A DNA stretch of 60,960 nt from CAYGBM01 sp964348225 (GCA_964348225.1 CAYGBM010000025.1:1-60960), one strand, 5' to 3'; counted from the first letter of the stretch, positions 1 through 6,842 are shown. Notes: a model not told the origin generated them from the sequence alone. Numbers and translations are program-made.

Positions 1-81
1 CAAGCGTTGTCGCATAGACGGAGCCAGTTACTCACTAATATAACCGAAACAAGCAATTTCCCCCTTCAAGAGAGGGGATTT
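1..81 (+). repeat. Array repeat, copy 1 (long form)
   Basis: The window opens inside the repeat, at the segment reading gcgttgtcgcatagacgg. This is followed by ggagccagtta, an AT-rich stretch with ataacc, then acaagcaattt and a hairpin (ccccttcaagagagggg) followed by T residues. The same order recurs near 2003, 3359, 4870, 6050 and 9334. The 3' part is a plausible intrinsic terminator for a gene upstream of the window. The copy is cut by the window edge, so the array probably continues upstream. Confidence 0.85.
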
Positions 82-82
82 A

Positions 83-97
83 TGATAGAATAAAATA
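83..97 (+). promoter_or_regulatory. Extended -10 promoter, leaderless start
   Basis: TGaTAGAAT at 83-91 matches the extended -10 form TGnTAtAAT. Exactly six bases separate it from the ATG at 98, so transcription would begin at or next to the start codon. No -35 box is obvious, as is common with extended -10 promoters. The same hexamer-N6-ATG layout occurs before 2140 and 6843. Confidence 0.6.
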
Positions 98-925
98 ATG
101 AAACCAACAATCTTTTTAATCGGTCAAAATATAAATATATATTCTGGTGACGGAAAACATCAGTTTGCGAGAACAGGTGAGATGGGTTTTTACCATCTAA
201 AGAAAGCTGGAGCAACAGGTGTGATTTTAGGGCATTCAGAAGTAAAGGATGAACCAGAAGTAGTTAATAAAAAATGGAAATCAGCTTTAGAATATAATTT
301 ATTTGATAACGTTGTTTTAGTAGGAGGAGATTGGGAAGATTTAGAAAAAGGATGGGATAAGAGCAATGAGCAAGAAATAAAAGGAATGAAAAATAAGTTC
401 AAAGACAAACTCCTAACCATATTGAGTAGCATAGATAAAGAAGCCATTGAAAAAACAGTTTTTGGCTATGAACCAAGCTGGGGAACAAGAGGAAGTGGCA
501 AAGAAGATGTTTTACCGCCTCAACCACCACAGATAGAGAATATGTGTTCGTTTATGAGAGAAATAATAGAAAAAGAGTATGGCAAAGACATATCAAGGGA
601 TATAAGGATTATTTACGGAGGCAGTTCTTCTCCTGAAAGAACAGAAGAGATTATGCCTTCAGATAATGTTGATGGTTTGATTTTAGGTTCAGCTGGTAAA
701 ACAGTGGATTGGGCTCAAAAAATAGGAGAAGGAATACAAAAAGCTATGAGAGTCAAACAATCAGTTAGGAAGGGAGTATTAGTATTTAACTGGAAGGCGT
801 ACGAATTAGAAGAGCCATATGCAGATTTCTTAAAAGTTATAAATAGTTTTGACAGTAATCTTATTGAGATTTATCTGGCTCCCATAGCAACAGAATTGCT
901 GGAGGTAAAGAATTTGTTGACGTAA
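98..925 (+). CDS. tpiA: Circularly permuted triosephosphate isomerase
   Basis: All triosephosphate isomerase signatures are present but in rotated order. The protein (275 aa) starts at the strand-3 motif GQN (9-11), then has GHSE (45-48, catalytic His46), the Glu loop GYEPSWG (123-129, Glu125), YGGS (173-176) and LGSAG (196-200). It ends with the normally N-terminal strand-1 motif FNWKAY (230-235, Lys233) and strand 2 (IEIYLAP, 256-262). A normal enzyme runs NWK, GQN, GHSE, YEP, YGGS. The new ends fall between helix 2 and strand 3, a surface loop. Since His, Glu and Lys are all kept, it may be active in interconverting dihydroxyacetone phosphate and glyceraldehyde 3-phosphate. The ATG at 98 suits a leaderless transcript, and the stop lies at the edge of repeat copy 2. 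The family assignment is strong; activity is inferred. Confidence 0.88.
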   Translation: MKPTIFLIGQNINIYSGDGKHQFARTGEMGFYHLKKAGATGVILGHSEVKDEPEVVNKKWKSALEYNLFDNVVLVGGDWEDLEKGWDKSNEQEIKGMKNKFKDKLLTILSSIDKEAIEKTVFGYEPSWGTRGSGKEDVLPPQPPQIENMCSFMREIIEKEYGKDISRDIRIIYGGSSSPERTEEIMPSDNVDGLILGSAGKTVDWAQKIGEGIQKAMRVKQSVRKGVLVFNWKAYELEEPYADFLKVINSFDSNLIEIYLAPIATELLEVKNLLT

Positions 926-982
926 CGTTATAGCATAGACGGAATCAGCAATTTCCCCTTTCAAGAGAGGGGATTTTGTTTT
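924..982 (+). repeat. Array repeat, copy 2 (short form, with terminator)
   Basis: It reads aacgttatagcatagacgga, then goes directly to cagcaatttcc and the hairpin cccctttcaagagagggg with a T-rich tail. The middle segment of the long form (gttag...cgcaacaa) is missing. The hairpin should terminate the isomerase transcript. Confidence 0.8.
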
Positions 983-988
983 GTTTTG

Positions 989-1017
989 CCTGCCGAAGCC
1001 TTGGCGAAGGTAGGGGG
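989..1017. repeat. GC-rich palindromic mini-repeat
   Basis: This GC-rich block (cctgccgaagccttggcg, then aaggtaggggg) folds into an imperfect hairpin: 6 bp, an internal loop, 3 bp. A related block lies at 11460-11490 inside a coding sequence, so this is a dispersed element rather than a gene-specific signal. Confidence 0.55.
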
Positions 1018-1103
1018 TTGATTTTTAGTGGTTTTTGTTTAAGATGGTTTTAGCTATACGAGTGAGTTCTATGTGGTCATTTTGAGAGAAAGGAGAGGTA
1101 ATT

Positions 1104-1814
1104 ATGGACGAGCTAAAGGACAAAATTATCGTGGCTTTGGATGTTGACACTGAAGAGGAAGTTAAAGCTCTTGTAGAGACGCTTGGCTCCCAGGTCGGAT
1201 GTTTCAAGATCGGTTTGCAGTTAATTACTTCCATAGGGCCACCTCGAGCTATACAACTTGTCAAAGATTGCGGCGGAGAGGTGTTTTTCGATGGTAAGTT
1301 TGATGATATTCCCAATACTGTCGGCAATGCCTCCAGAGTGCTTGCAGAATTCGGTGTCAAGATGTTCAATGTCCATGCTTCTTGTGGTATTGCGGCTATG
1401 ATGGAGGCGGTCGATAACAAAGGGAATGCACTGGTTCTCGCCGTCACCGTACTGACTTCTCTTGAGGAGAATAATGCCCATTTGATATTCGGAAAGCCAA
1501 GTAAGGCAGCAGTGTTGCAGTTTGCCAGAGATGCCAAGAACGCTGGTATGGACGGGGTTATCTGCTCACCTCAAGAACTGGAACTTCTGGGTCAGCAGCC
1601 AGACCTTAAAGACTTCTTGAAGGTGACTCCTGGCGTAAGGCCCGTGTGGGCTGCCACAGGGGATCAGAGGCGGACAATGACACCTGGCGAAGCAATGAAG
1701 GCTGGAGCGACTGCACTCGTGATAGGACGTCCTGTCAGACAACCCCCAGAGGAAATTGGTGGCCCAGTGGAGGCCGTCAAACGTATACTTGATGAAATAG
1801 CAGGATACGTATAG
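1104..1814 (+). CDS. pyrF: Orotidine 5'-phosphate decarboxylase
   Basis: It converts OMP to UMP, the last step of de novo pyrimidine synthesis. At 236 aa it has the usual length. The active-site block DGKFDDIPNT keeps the Asp-x-Lys-x-x-Asp array of the family (normally DLKxxDIPNT). The phosphate-binding part has TPGVRP, GDQRR and VIGRP. The start has a strong Shine-Dalgarno site (gaaaggagagg), unlike most neighbours, and the gene is visibly more GC-rich than those around it. No other pyrimidine gene is nearby. It sits alone between repeat copies 2 and 3, which fits an acquired single-gene unit. Function is confident; acquisition is inferred. Confidence 0.95.
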   Translation: MDELKDKIIVALDVDTEEEVKALVETLGSQVGCFKIGLQLITSIGPPRAIQLVKDCGGEVFFDGKFDDIPNTVGNASRVLAEFGVKMFNVHASCGIAAMMEAVDNKGNALVLAVTVLTSLEENNAHLIFGKPSKAAVLQFARDAKNAGMDGVICSPQELELLGQQPDLKDFLKVTPGVRPVWAATGDQRRTMTPGEAMKAGATALVIGRPVRQPPEEIGGPVEAVKRILDEIAGYV

Positions 1815-1869
1815 CAACAATGCAATACGTTTTGCGTATCAATAACCCACTTAGGACTCATGATTCATA

Positions 1870-1905
1870 AAGCTTGCTTAGTAAAGTATGAAAGGCAAGC
1901 TTTTC
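1870..1905 (+). terminator. Intrinsic terminator after pyrF
   Basis: AAGCTTGC at 1870-1877 pairs perfectly with GCAAGCTT at 1895-1902, followed by TTC. The 17-base loop is long and the T tract short, so efficiency is uncertain. Confidence 0.5.
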
Positions 1906-2002
1906 AATTATTCTGCCAATAAACAGGTTCTCCTCCTTCGATAAATCTATCCGTCGCTACTACGTAGCTATGAAATAGCGTAGTATAGCTTCGGAAGGAC
2001 GC

Positions 2003-2088
2003 AGTAACGTGGTTGTATAGACGGAGCCAGTTAGTCGCTTATTATAACCACAACAAGCAATCTCTCCTTTCAAGAGAGGGGATTTTTT
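2003..2088 (+). repeat. Array repeat, copy 3 (long form)
   Basis: Order: gtggttgtatagacggagcc, agttagtcgc, ttattataaccacaacaagc, then a hairpin (ctcctttcaagagagggg) and T run. In this copy gtggtt and aaccac are perfectly complementary, so the central part could close as a stem-loop. It also keeps the conserved acaagcaat block. Confidence 0.85.
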
Positions 2089-2124
2089 AGAAAGTATAGT
2101 GAGTAGCAGGGCGGGGTAAATTTA

Positions 2125-2139
2125 TGGTATACTGGGACA
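2125..2139 (+). promoter_or_regulatory. Extended -10 promoter, leaderless start
   Basis: TGgTATACT at 2125-2133 is followed by six bases and the ATG at 2140. It has the same geometry as the promoters of the genes at 98 and 6843 and predicts a leaderless mRNA. Confidence 0.6.
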
Positions 2140-2505
2140 ATGAGAACTCAAACCAAAAACTTTGTTGAGGTTTGTATCTACGAGGTCAAGCCAGAAAAGA
2201 CTGAAGAGTTTGAACAATTAGTAGACAGAGTTGCAAAACACCACAAAAACTTTAGGGGTGTTATTGATGTTAAATATATCAAAAGAACCCACAGACCGGT
2301 TGATTTTGGAGGAGCAACAAAAGGAAAGCCCGCAATAAAGCTAACAAAGAAGCCTCAAAGCATAACCTATATTCTTTATTGGGAGCTTAAAGACGAGAAA
2401 GTTCATGCTAAAGCTACTAAGGCAGGGCTTGAGAGATTTTTTAAAGAATTTAGAAGATGCTTGATAAAACCACCGAAGATAATTTTAGGCGAAAGAATCC
2501 AATAA
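2140..2505 (+). CDS. Small dimeric alpha/beta-barrel-like protein, function unknown
   Basis: A 121-aa protein. The pattern is a first strand (VEVCIYEV), an acidic helix (KTEEFEQLVDRVAKH), a strand (GVIDVKYIKRT), a basic linker, then a strand (SITYILYWEL) and a last helix. This resembles the ferredoxin-like folds of small ABM/EthD-type proteins, which often dimerise. No catalytic residues can be named. It has no Shine-Dalgarno site and an extended -10 immediately upstream. The alpha/beta hydrolase follows after 60 bases, in the same repeat interval but behind its own terminator and promoter. Confident as a gene, weak on function. Confidence 0.6.
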   Translation: MRTQTKNFVEVCIYEVKPEKTEEFEQLVDRVAKHHKNFRGVIDVKYIKRTHRPVDFGGATKGKPAIKLTKKPQSITYILYWELKDEKVHAKATKAGLERFFKEFRRCLIKPPKIILGERIQ

Positions 2506-2513
2506 ACAGGTTC

Positions 2514-2540
2514 AAAAAATCGCCAAGAAGGCGGTTTTTG
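2514..2540 (+). terminator. Intrinsic terminator
   Basis: CGCC (2521-2524), loop aagaa, GGCG (2530-2533), flanked by an A-tract upstream and GTTTTT downstream. The stem is short but of typical form. It separates the small barrel protein from the hydrolase gene. Confidence 0.65.
2531..2539 (+). promoter_or_regulatory. Extended -10 promoter for the hydrolase gene
   Basis: TGtTAAAAT at 2531-2539 partly overlaps the T tract of the preceding terminator. It leaves a leader of about 20 bases before the ATG at 2566. No -35 box was seen. Confidence 0.45.
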
Positions 2541-2565
2541 TGTTAAAATAGAACAGACAAACAAT

Positions 2566-3330
2566 ATGGAAAAAGTGTATTTCAAGAATTCAAAAGGAGA
2601 TAATCTGTGTGGGGTATTATCAAATCCAACCTCAAGCAAAGAGAAAGCAATTATAATAGTTTGTCACGGATTTAGCACCAGCAAAGACAGTCGGACATAT
2701 AAAAGATTAGAAGAAACTTTAAATAGCCATCAGATGTCAACCTTTCGCTTTGATTTTTTTGGTCACGGAGAGAGCGAGGGGAGGTTTGAAGATATAACAA
2801 TTTCGGAAGCAGTTGATGATATTTTAAATGCCATTTCCTTTTTAAAGAACAAAGGTTATTCCAAAATTGGTCTTTTCGGTTCAAGTTTTGGAGGTATTGC
2901 CAGCATCATAACAGCTTCAAAAACAAATGATTTGTTTATTCTTGCTTTAAAATCTCCAGTATCAAACTATCAAGAAAGAGATTTAGCAGTGAAGACGAAG
3001 GAAGAATTGAAAGATTGGAAAGAAAAGGGTTATAAATACTATGTTAGTGGAGACGGCAGAAGATTGAAACTAAATTATACCTTTTTTGAAGATTTTGAAA
3101 ATAATAATGGCTATGAAGCTGCAAAGGAAATAAAGATACCGACTTTAATAGTTCACGGAGACAAAGATGAATCTGTGCCAATTGAACAGAGCAAAAAAAC
3201 AGCAAATTTAATTGAAGATTGCAAGTTAGAGGTTGTTAAAGGGGCAGACCATAGATATTCCAATCCTAAAGATTTTGAGAAGATGTTAAGTTTAATTTCT
3301 GGTTTTTTATTAGAAAATCAGAATAGGTGA
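2566..3330 (+). CDS. Alpha/beta hydrolase (esterase/S33-like)
   Basis: A 254-aa cytosolic hydrolase with the full triad. The oxyanion-side motif CHGFS is at 33-37, the nucleophile elbow GSSFG at 105-109 (Ser107), the acid in HGDKDESVP (Asp199/201), and His229 in ADHRY. DFFGHGES (63-70) is typical of serine-aminopeptidase-like or acyl esterase hydrolases. No signal peptide is seen. The substrate cannot be told. The gene sits in a repeat interval with its own promoter and is followed by copy 4 about 30 bases after the stop. Family confident, substrate unknown. Confidence 0.85.
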   Translation: MEKVYFKNSKGDNLCGVLSNPTSSKEKAIIIVCHGFSTSKDSRTYKRLEETLNSHQMSTFRFDFFGHGESEGRFEDITISEAVDDILNAISFLKNKGYSKIGLFGSSFGGIASIITASKTNDLFILALKSPVSNYQERDLAVKTKEELKDWKEKGYKYYVSGDGRRLKLNYTFFEDFENNNGYEAAKEIKIPTLIVHGDKDESVPIEQSKKTANLIEDCKLEVVKGADHRYSNPKDFEKMLSLISGFLLENQNR

Positions 3331-3358
3331 TATTCTAAATCACAACCCCTACTGTAAG

Positions 3359-3454
3359 ACAGCCCCTAACGTTGTCGTATAGACGGAGCCACTTAGTCCC
3401 TTATTATAACCGCAACAAGCAATTTCCCTTTTCAAGAGAGGGGATTTTGTTTTG
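3359..3454 (+). repeat. Array repeat, copy 4 (long form)
   Basis: It begins acagcccctaacgttgtcg, shared with copy 8 inside the end of the Nudix gene. It continues tatagacggagccacttagtc, ttattataaccgcaacaagc, and the terminator hairpin with tail gattttgtttt. CTAAC early and TTAG about 25 bases later form a small inverted pair. Confidence 0.85.
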
Positions 3455-3512
3455 GGTATTAAATTCAATGCGTTTTGTTTGACCGTCAATAAGGGGCGTA
3501 TTATGATGTAAT

Positions 3513-4307
3513 ATGGAGCCTAAAATAGATTATATAACCGGAGATAACTTTGGTGAGTATTGGATTGTTGTGGCAGAGTTTTATCACGGTAAGTTTATGT
3601 CACCACGTTATCCAGACTTGCTGATGCAATTTCTTAAGCGACTTGGCGTTAAGAAAGTTCTTGACGCTGCCTGTGGTATTGGAGAGCCAAGTTTGGATGT
3701 TGTTGAAAAAGGATTTCCTCTTAGCTTAAGTGATGGCGATGCATCAATGTTAGGTGTTTGCCAAGCTCGTGCCAAGGAAAGAGGACTTGATATTCCTATA
3801 TTCCATTCAAAATGGATTGACTTGCCCAAGAAGACAAAAGAGATTTATGATGCTGTTTTATGTCTTGATAGTTCAATAACCTATGTTAATACTTGGGCTC
3901 AAGGAGAGCCAGCTATCAGCATTAACAGAGCACGCTACAACATACTTGAAAGCTTGAAAGCTTTTTATGATATTCTGGCCCCTGGAGGATATGTTGTGAT
4001 TGGGCTTGCCAAGTATGCTTTTGAGGATTCGGATGAATTAATTATTGACTATGGTACTCGTTTGGTTGAGGGTGTACCTGTGCATCATATATGGAAATTG
4101 AAATGGGATTTTGCGACAAAAATCAAGTCTTTCACGCTTATATTTAAGTTTGCAGGAAAGACCCACGTGAAAGAAATGTTGGGTTATATGCTTTTGCCGA
4201 ATGAGTTAAAGACATTGCTACGTAAAGCAGGTTTTCCCGATATTTCTATTCAGGAGATTGCTCCAGGAGAGTATGACAACAACTTTGTTGCGCAGAAGCT
4301 TTTATAA
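3513..4307 (+). CDS. Class I SAM-dependent methyltransferase
   Basis: A 264-aa Rossmann-type methyltransferase. Motif I is VLDAACGIGEPS (49-60), the acidic residue ending strand 2 is in LSDGDASM, and the post-I region has LCLDSSITY. It resembles glycine/sarcosine N-methyltransferase-like enzymes, but the acceptor cannot be named. TATGAT at 3502-3507 lies five bases before the ATG, so the mRNA may again be nearly leaderless. It is alone between repeat copies 4 and 5. Confidence 0.82.
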   Translation: MEPKIDYITGDNFGEYWIVVAEFYHGKFMSPRYPDLLMQFLKRLGVKKVLDAACGIGEPSLDVVEKGFPLSLSDGDASMLGVCQARAKERGLDIPIFHSKWIDLPKKTKEIYDAVLCLDSSITYVNTWAQGEPAISINRARYNILESLKAFYDILAPGGYVVIGLAKYAFEDSDELIIDYGTRLVEGVPVHHIWKLKWDFATKIKSFTLIFKFAGKTHVKEMLGYMLLPNELKTLLRKAGFPDISIQEIAPGEYDNNFVAQKLL

Positions 4308-4310
4308 AAT

Positions 4311-4400
4311 AGGTTCTAACCCTTCAATGGCTTCAGGGCGAGCATTGTCTCATAGACGGAGCCAGCAATTTCCCCTTTCAAGAGAGGGGATTTTGTTTTA
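4311..4400 (+). repeat. Array repeat, copy 5 (short form, extended flanks)
   Basis: It starts with aggttctaacccttcaatgg, closely matching copy 7 (6021 on). It has gcattgtctcatagacggagc, then the short-form junction cagcaatttcc and the terminator hairpin. Similarity to copy 7 continues downstream (ttttagatag, then aaggtattgaacc) to a TTGACA box about 45 bases after the hairpin. The unit therefore seems to carry promoter sequence too. Confidence 0.8.
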
Positions 4401-4439
4401 GATAGGGTGGTTCAAAGGTATTGAACCATTACATCGGGA

Positions 4440-4468
4440 TTGACATGTTTAAATAGTTGGTGTAAGTT
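4440..4468 (+). promoter_or_regulatory. Candidate -35/-10 promoter
   Basis: TTGACA (4440-4445), a 17-base spacer and TAAGTT (4463-4468). The -35 is perfect and the -10 weak. Copy 7 has TTGACA at the same distance after its terminator. Confidence 0.45.
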
Positions 4469-4525
4469 ATTAATGTTGGTGTAAATTGTTAGATCGTTAA
4501 GTTGAATTAGACAAAGGAGAAAAAA

Positions 4526-4741
4526 ATGGACATTCCAAAAGATAAAGGATATCCAGCTGACAGTGTGCAGTGTGACGGTTGTGGAGGACACGGATGTCAA
4601 ACGTGTAATGATAGGGGGTGGTTAACTCCACGAGACCATCCAGCGGGACGGCGATGTATGAGGTCATCCTGCAATAAACCACTTCACCCAACAGATGTTG
4701 CTGTCTATTGTTCTAATGAGTGCGCCTCAGATGACGCATAG
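4526..4741 (+). CDS. Cys-rich zinc-ribbon mini-protein
   Basis: A 71-aa protein with two cysteine clusters. CDGCGGHGCQTC resembles the CxxCxGxG repeats of DnaJ zinc domains. The second cluster (CMRSSCNKPLHP ... YCSNEC) has CxxxxC and CxxxC spacing. It probably binds one or two zinc ions; its partner is unknown. It has a strong Shine-Dalgarno site (aaaggag), unlike the leaderless neighbours, and its own terminator. It is the only gene between copies 5 and 6. Confidence 0.7.
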   Translation: MDIPKDKGYPADSVQCDGCGGHGCQTCNDRGWLTPRDHPAGRRCMRSSCNKPLHPTDVAVYCSNECASDDA

Positions 4742-4806
4742 TGTCGATTCCATTACAAGACATCATTCGTCTTGGATTTCTTGGAGCATTAATTTCTCCT
4801 TGAAAT

Positions 4807-4852
4807 GAACCTCCTCTAATCAGTTAAAGTTATTGAAGGAGGTTCTTCTTTT
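4807..4852 (+). terminator. Intrinsic terminator after the Cys-rich gene
   Basis: GAACCTCC (4807-4814) pairs with GGAGGTTC (4838-4845), followed by TTCTTTT. This terminator belongs to the gene and is distinct from the repeat-borne hairpin about 80 bases downstream. Confidence 0.7.
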
Positions 4853-4869
4853 CTAAAAGTTCTATTTCT

Positions 4870-4948
4870 TGGCGTATAGGAGCCAGTTAGTCGGTTATTA
4901 TAACCGCAACAAGCAATTTCCCCTTTCAAGAGAGGGGATTTTGTTTTG
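4870..4948 (+). repeat. Array repeat, copy 6 (long form, 5' truncated)
   Basis: The first half is reduced to ggcgtataggagcc. The rest is intact: agttagtc, a perfect hairpin ggttat-t-ataacc, gcaacaagcaattt and the terminator. The perfect ggttat/ataacc pairing suggests the centre of the long form is a structured element. Confidence 0.8.
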
Positions 4949-4963
4949 CTTTCAGCGGTTTTG

Positions 4964-4972
4964 TGGTAGAAT
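4964..4972 (+). promoter_or_regulatory. Extended -10 promoter
   Basis: TGgTAGAAT, about 27 bases before the ATG at 5000. The surrounding ttgtggtagaat is also found after copy 9 (9429-9439), so the promoter is shared between two units. Confidence 0.5.
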
Positions 4973-4999
4973 AGGATAATACTAAGTAACTACAAAAAC

Positions 5000-5971
5000 A
5001 TGTGGAAGTGGCTCAACAAAGGAATATCTACACCAATAGCTGTAGCTATTGTATTGATATTAGTAATCATAGTAGGTAGTTTTGCCTGGTGGCAATATGG
5101 GGAAATACGGAAGGAAAAAGATGAATTTTCTTGTAGAGATGATAATGATTGTATTTATGGATGGCGAGATAAATGTATCATGAAGTGCGTAAATAGAAAT
5201 ACTCCTAAGATGGTGCCTTGCCCCTTAATTAAACCAGCTGTCTGGTCTTCTTATATTTGGGACAATATATCTTGTGAATGCGTTAATAATAAATGTGTTG
5301 AAGACAAAGAAGCATTTTGCCAAAAAGCCTGCGAAGACTTTAGAAATGATAGAGATGAAATTGCTAAATCCGCTTTTTTAGCTGAAAGATGTGGAGATAT
5401 ATTGGAGTGCGAAGGATTAGAAAAAACAGATATATGGACGACAATATGGAAAGAGTTTTTATTAAGTTCACAAAATATTTCGGAAGATTATTTTAATAGT
5501 CATATTTCTGTTGAATCTTTTGATCTTTCAGATTGGAAGCAAGGAACTTCATTTAGAATGAACTATGATATTAACATTGACTGGGCAACTATAAGATCCT
5601 GCGACCATTTTTTAATCAAAAGAAAAGGCGAAACAGACTATCTAACAAAAGACGAAATTTATTCTATTCCGACCCATGAAGGGGGACTAAAGGATAGAGT
5701 ACTGTTGAGTAATGCTTGTGGTAACTCAAAGAAGCTGAAAGAGTTTGACAAAATAATAAGTCAGAGTGAGGTAGCACCAAAACTAAAGCAATGTCACAGC
5801 AGTATAGAATGGTCATCTGAAAAAGCAGTAATATTAACCAATGAAGGCAAGTTAGTTGTTAACGCTTACGGAACAATTGATCATGATCAAAATAAATGTA
5901 AGTTCGCCTCTCTGGATTTAGAAGCAGGAGAACTTATTGAATGTAGAGATACAACATGTTGGGTTGATTAA
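5000..5971 (+). CDS. Membrane-anchored Cys-rich extracellular protein, unknown
   Basis: A 323-aa protein with one N-terminal membrane segment (about 11-30, PIAVAIVLILVIIVGSF) and an outward domain. The ectodomain begins with a cysteine cluster (CRDDNDC, DKCIMKC, then CECVNNKC at about 45-98) of a kind seen in secreted proteins. More cysteines follow (FCQKACEDF, ERCGDILEC, and CRDTTC near the C-terminus), so disulfides are likely. No enzymatic motif was recognised. It stands alone between copies 6 and 7. Confidence 0.6.
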   Translation: MWKWLNKGISTPIAVAIVLILVIIVGSFAWWQYGEIRKEKDEFSCRDDNDCIYGWRDKCIMKCVNRNTPKMVPCPLIKPAVWSSYIWDNISCECVNNKCVEDKEAFCQKACEDFRNDRDEIAKSAFLAERCGDILECEGLEKTDIWTTIWKEFLLSSQNISEDYFNSHISVESFDLSDWKQGTSFRMNYDINIDWATIRSCDHFLIKRKGETDYLTKDEIYSIPTHEGGLKDRVLLSNACGNSKKLKEFDKIISQSEVAPKLKQCHSSIEWSSEKAVILTNEGKLVVNAYGTIDHDQNKCKFASLDLEAGELIECRDTTCWVD

Positions 5972-6019
5972 GGATGAAGACCAAGGGATACGTTAAGGGA
6001 ATTGTGATTAACTTACGAA

Positions 6020-6137
6020 ACAGGTTCTAACCCTTCGACAGACTCAGGGCAAGCGTTGTCGCATAGACGGAGCCAGTTAATCACTATTATAACCACAACA
6101 AGCAATTTCCCTTTTCAAGAGAGGGGATTTTGTTTTA
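6020..6137 (+). repeat. Array repeat, copy 7 (long form, extended flanks)
   Basis: Preceded by caggttctaacccttcgac and actcagggcaagc, as in copy 5. Its core (gcgttgtcgcatagacgg) is identical to copy 1, then agttaatcactattataacc, acaacaagc and the terminator hairpin. GTTGT near the start can pair with ACAAC near 6094, with GC pairs outside a two-base bulge. Confidence 0.85.
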
Positions 6138-6175
6138 GATAGAGTAGTGCTAAGGTATTGAACCGGAACATAAGC

Positions 6176-6203
6176 TTGACAGTGATGCATGGTATGATAA
6201 TAT
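6176..6203 (+). promoter_or_regulatory. Promoter of the toxin-antitoxin pair
   Basis: TTGACA (6176-6181). The -10 could be TAATAT at 6198-6203 (16-base spacer) or GATAAT at 6196-6201 (14). It lies within sequence shared with copy 5. Short repeats in the leader (gtaatacaaattattac) could bind the antitoxin, but this is speculative. Confidence 0.5.
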
Positions 6204-6230
6204 AGATGTAATACAAATTATTACAAAAAT

Positions 6231-6446
6231 ATGCGAGAAGTAATTAATATATCACTACCAAAAGAGTTAAATAGGTCTGTAGAAGAAATAGTAAAAAAGG
6301 GTAACTACGCTACTAAGAGCGAGTTTTTTCGCGAACTTTTGCGCCTTTGGATTGAAGGCAAAATTCTCCGAGAGTTAGCAGAAAGTCGAAAAGAACTTGC
6401 TTCTGGCAGGGGAAAAATCCTAAGATCATTGAAGGACTTACGATAA
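6231..6446 (+). CDS. Ribbon-helix-helix antitoxin
   Basis: A 71-aa protein whose N-terminus (EVINISLPKELNRSVEEIV) has the alternating hydrophobic strand and first helix of CopG/ParD-type ribbon-helix-helix DNA-binding proteins. The next helix is TKSEFFRELLRLWIEG. The charged C-terminal tail would wrap the toxin. It precedes the RelE-type gene by 18 bases, the standard antitoxin-first order, and such proteins usually repress their own promoter. Confidence 0.85.
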   Translation: MREVINISLPKELNRSVEEIVKKGNYATKSEFFRELLRLWIEGKILRELAESRKELASGRGKILRSLKDLR

Positions 6447-6464
6447 TTTCATTTTCGTATTCAA

Positions 6465-6731
6465 ATGAAAATTTTATATTCGAGCAAATTCGCTCGTGAG
6501 TATCGAAAGTTACCGTTAAGAGTTAAGAGAATTGCCGAGAAGAAAGAACAAATTTTTAGAAAGAATCCTTTTGATCCAAGACTCAAAACTCACAAGTTGA
6601 AAGGAAGCCTTAAAGGGTTTTTTTCTTTTTCTATAAATCAAAAATATCGAATTATTTTTGAATTTGCTAATTCCAATATAGCTTGGTTTCATTCCGTTGG
6701 AGAACATTCGATTTATAAATTATGGGATTAA
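6465..6731 (+). CDS. RelE/ParE-superfamily toxin
   Basis: An 88-aa basic protein. FAREYRKLPLRVKRIAEKK, then NPFDPRLKTHKLKGSLKG, then FSINQKYRIIFEF follow the RelE fold pattern, ending IAWFHSVGEHSIYKLWD. Arg56-type residues (KYRIIFE) and a C-terminal His-x-x-Tyr suggest an mRNA interferase of the RelE/YafQ group rather than a gyrase inhibitor, but this cannot be settled by eye. It forms a pair with the antitoxin and may stabilise the array. Confidence 0.85.
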   Translation: MKILYSSKFAREYRKLPLRVKRIAEKKEQIFRKNPFDPRLKTHKLKGSLKGFFSFSINQKYRIIFEFANSNIAWFHSVGEHSIYKLWD

Positions 6732-6789
6732 GCTTCTCTTGTAAACTGTCCATCGCTGGGCAATTTTTAGTTGTCGCCAAACAGGTTTA

Positions 6790-6827
6790 CCCCGTATAAA
6801 ACTTTGTTTTTATGTGGGGCGGTTTTT
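6790..6827 (+). terminator. Intrinsic terminator after the toxin gene
   Basis: ccccgtataaaac and gtttttatgtgggg form an interrupted stem, followed by cggtttttt. The T tract runs into the extended -10 of the Nudix gene. Confidence 0.6.
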
Positions 6828-6842
6828 TGATAGAATTAGTAT
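6828..6842 (+). promoter_or_regulatory. Extended -10 promoter, leaderless start
   Basis: TGaTAGAAT (6828-6836), then six bases and the ATG at 6843. It is the third clear example of the same promoter-to-start geometry. Confidence 0.6.

Larger units (their letters stand above)
1815..2139. other. Intergenic region with terminator, hairpin and repeat copy 3
   Basis: No gene was seen. In order it holds the pyrF terminator (1870-1905), a short block aaacaggttctcc related to the aggttctaaccc segment of copies 5 and 7, an imperfect hairpin around 1950-1990 (ctactacgtagctat ... atagcgtagta), repeat copy 3, and an extended -10 promoter for the next gene. Confidence 0.7.

Noticed and set aside
1025..1861. 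Open frames opposite pyrF
   Set aside because: They are shadows of a clear, conserved pyrF coding sequence on the other strand.
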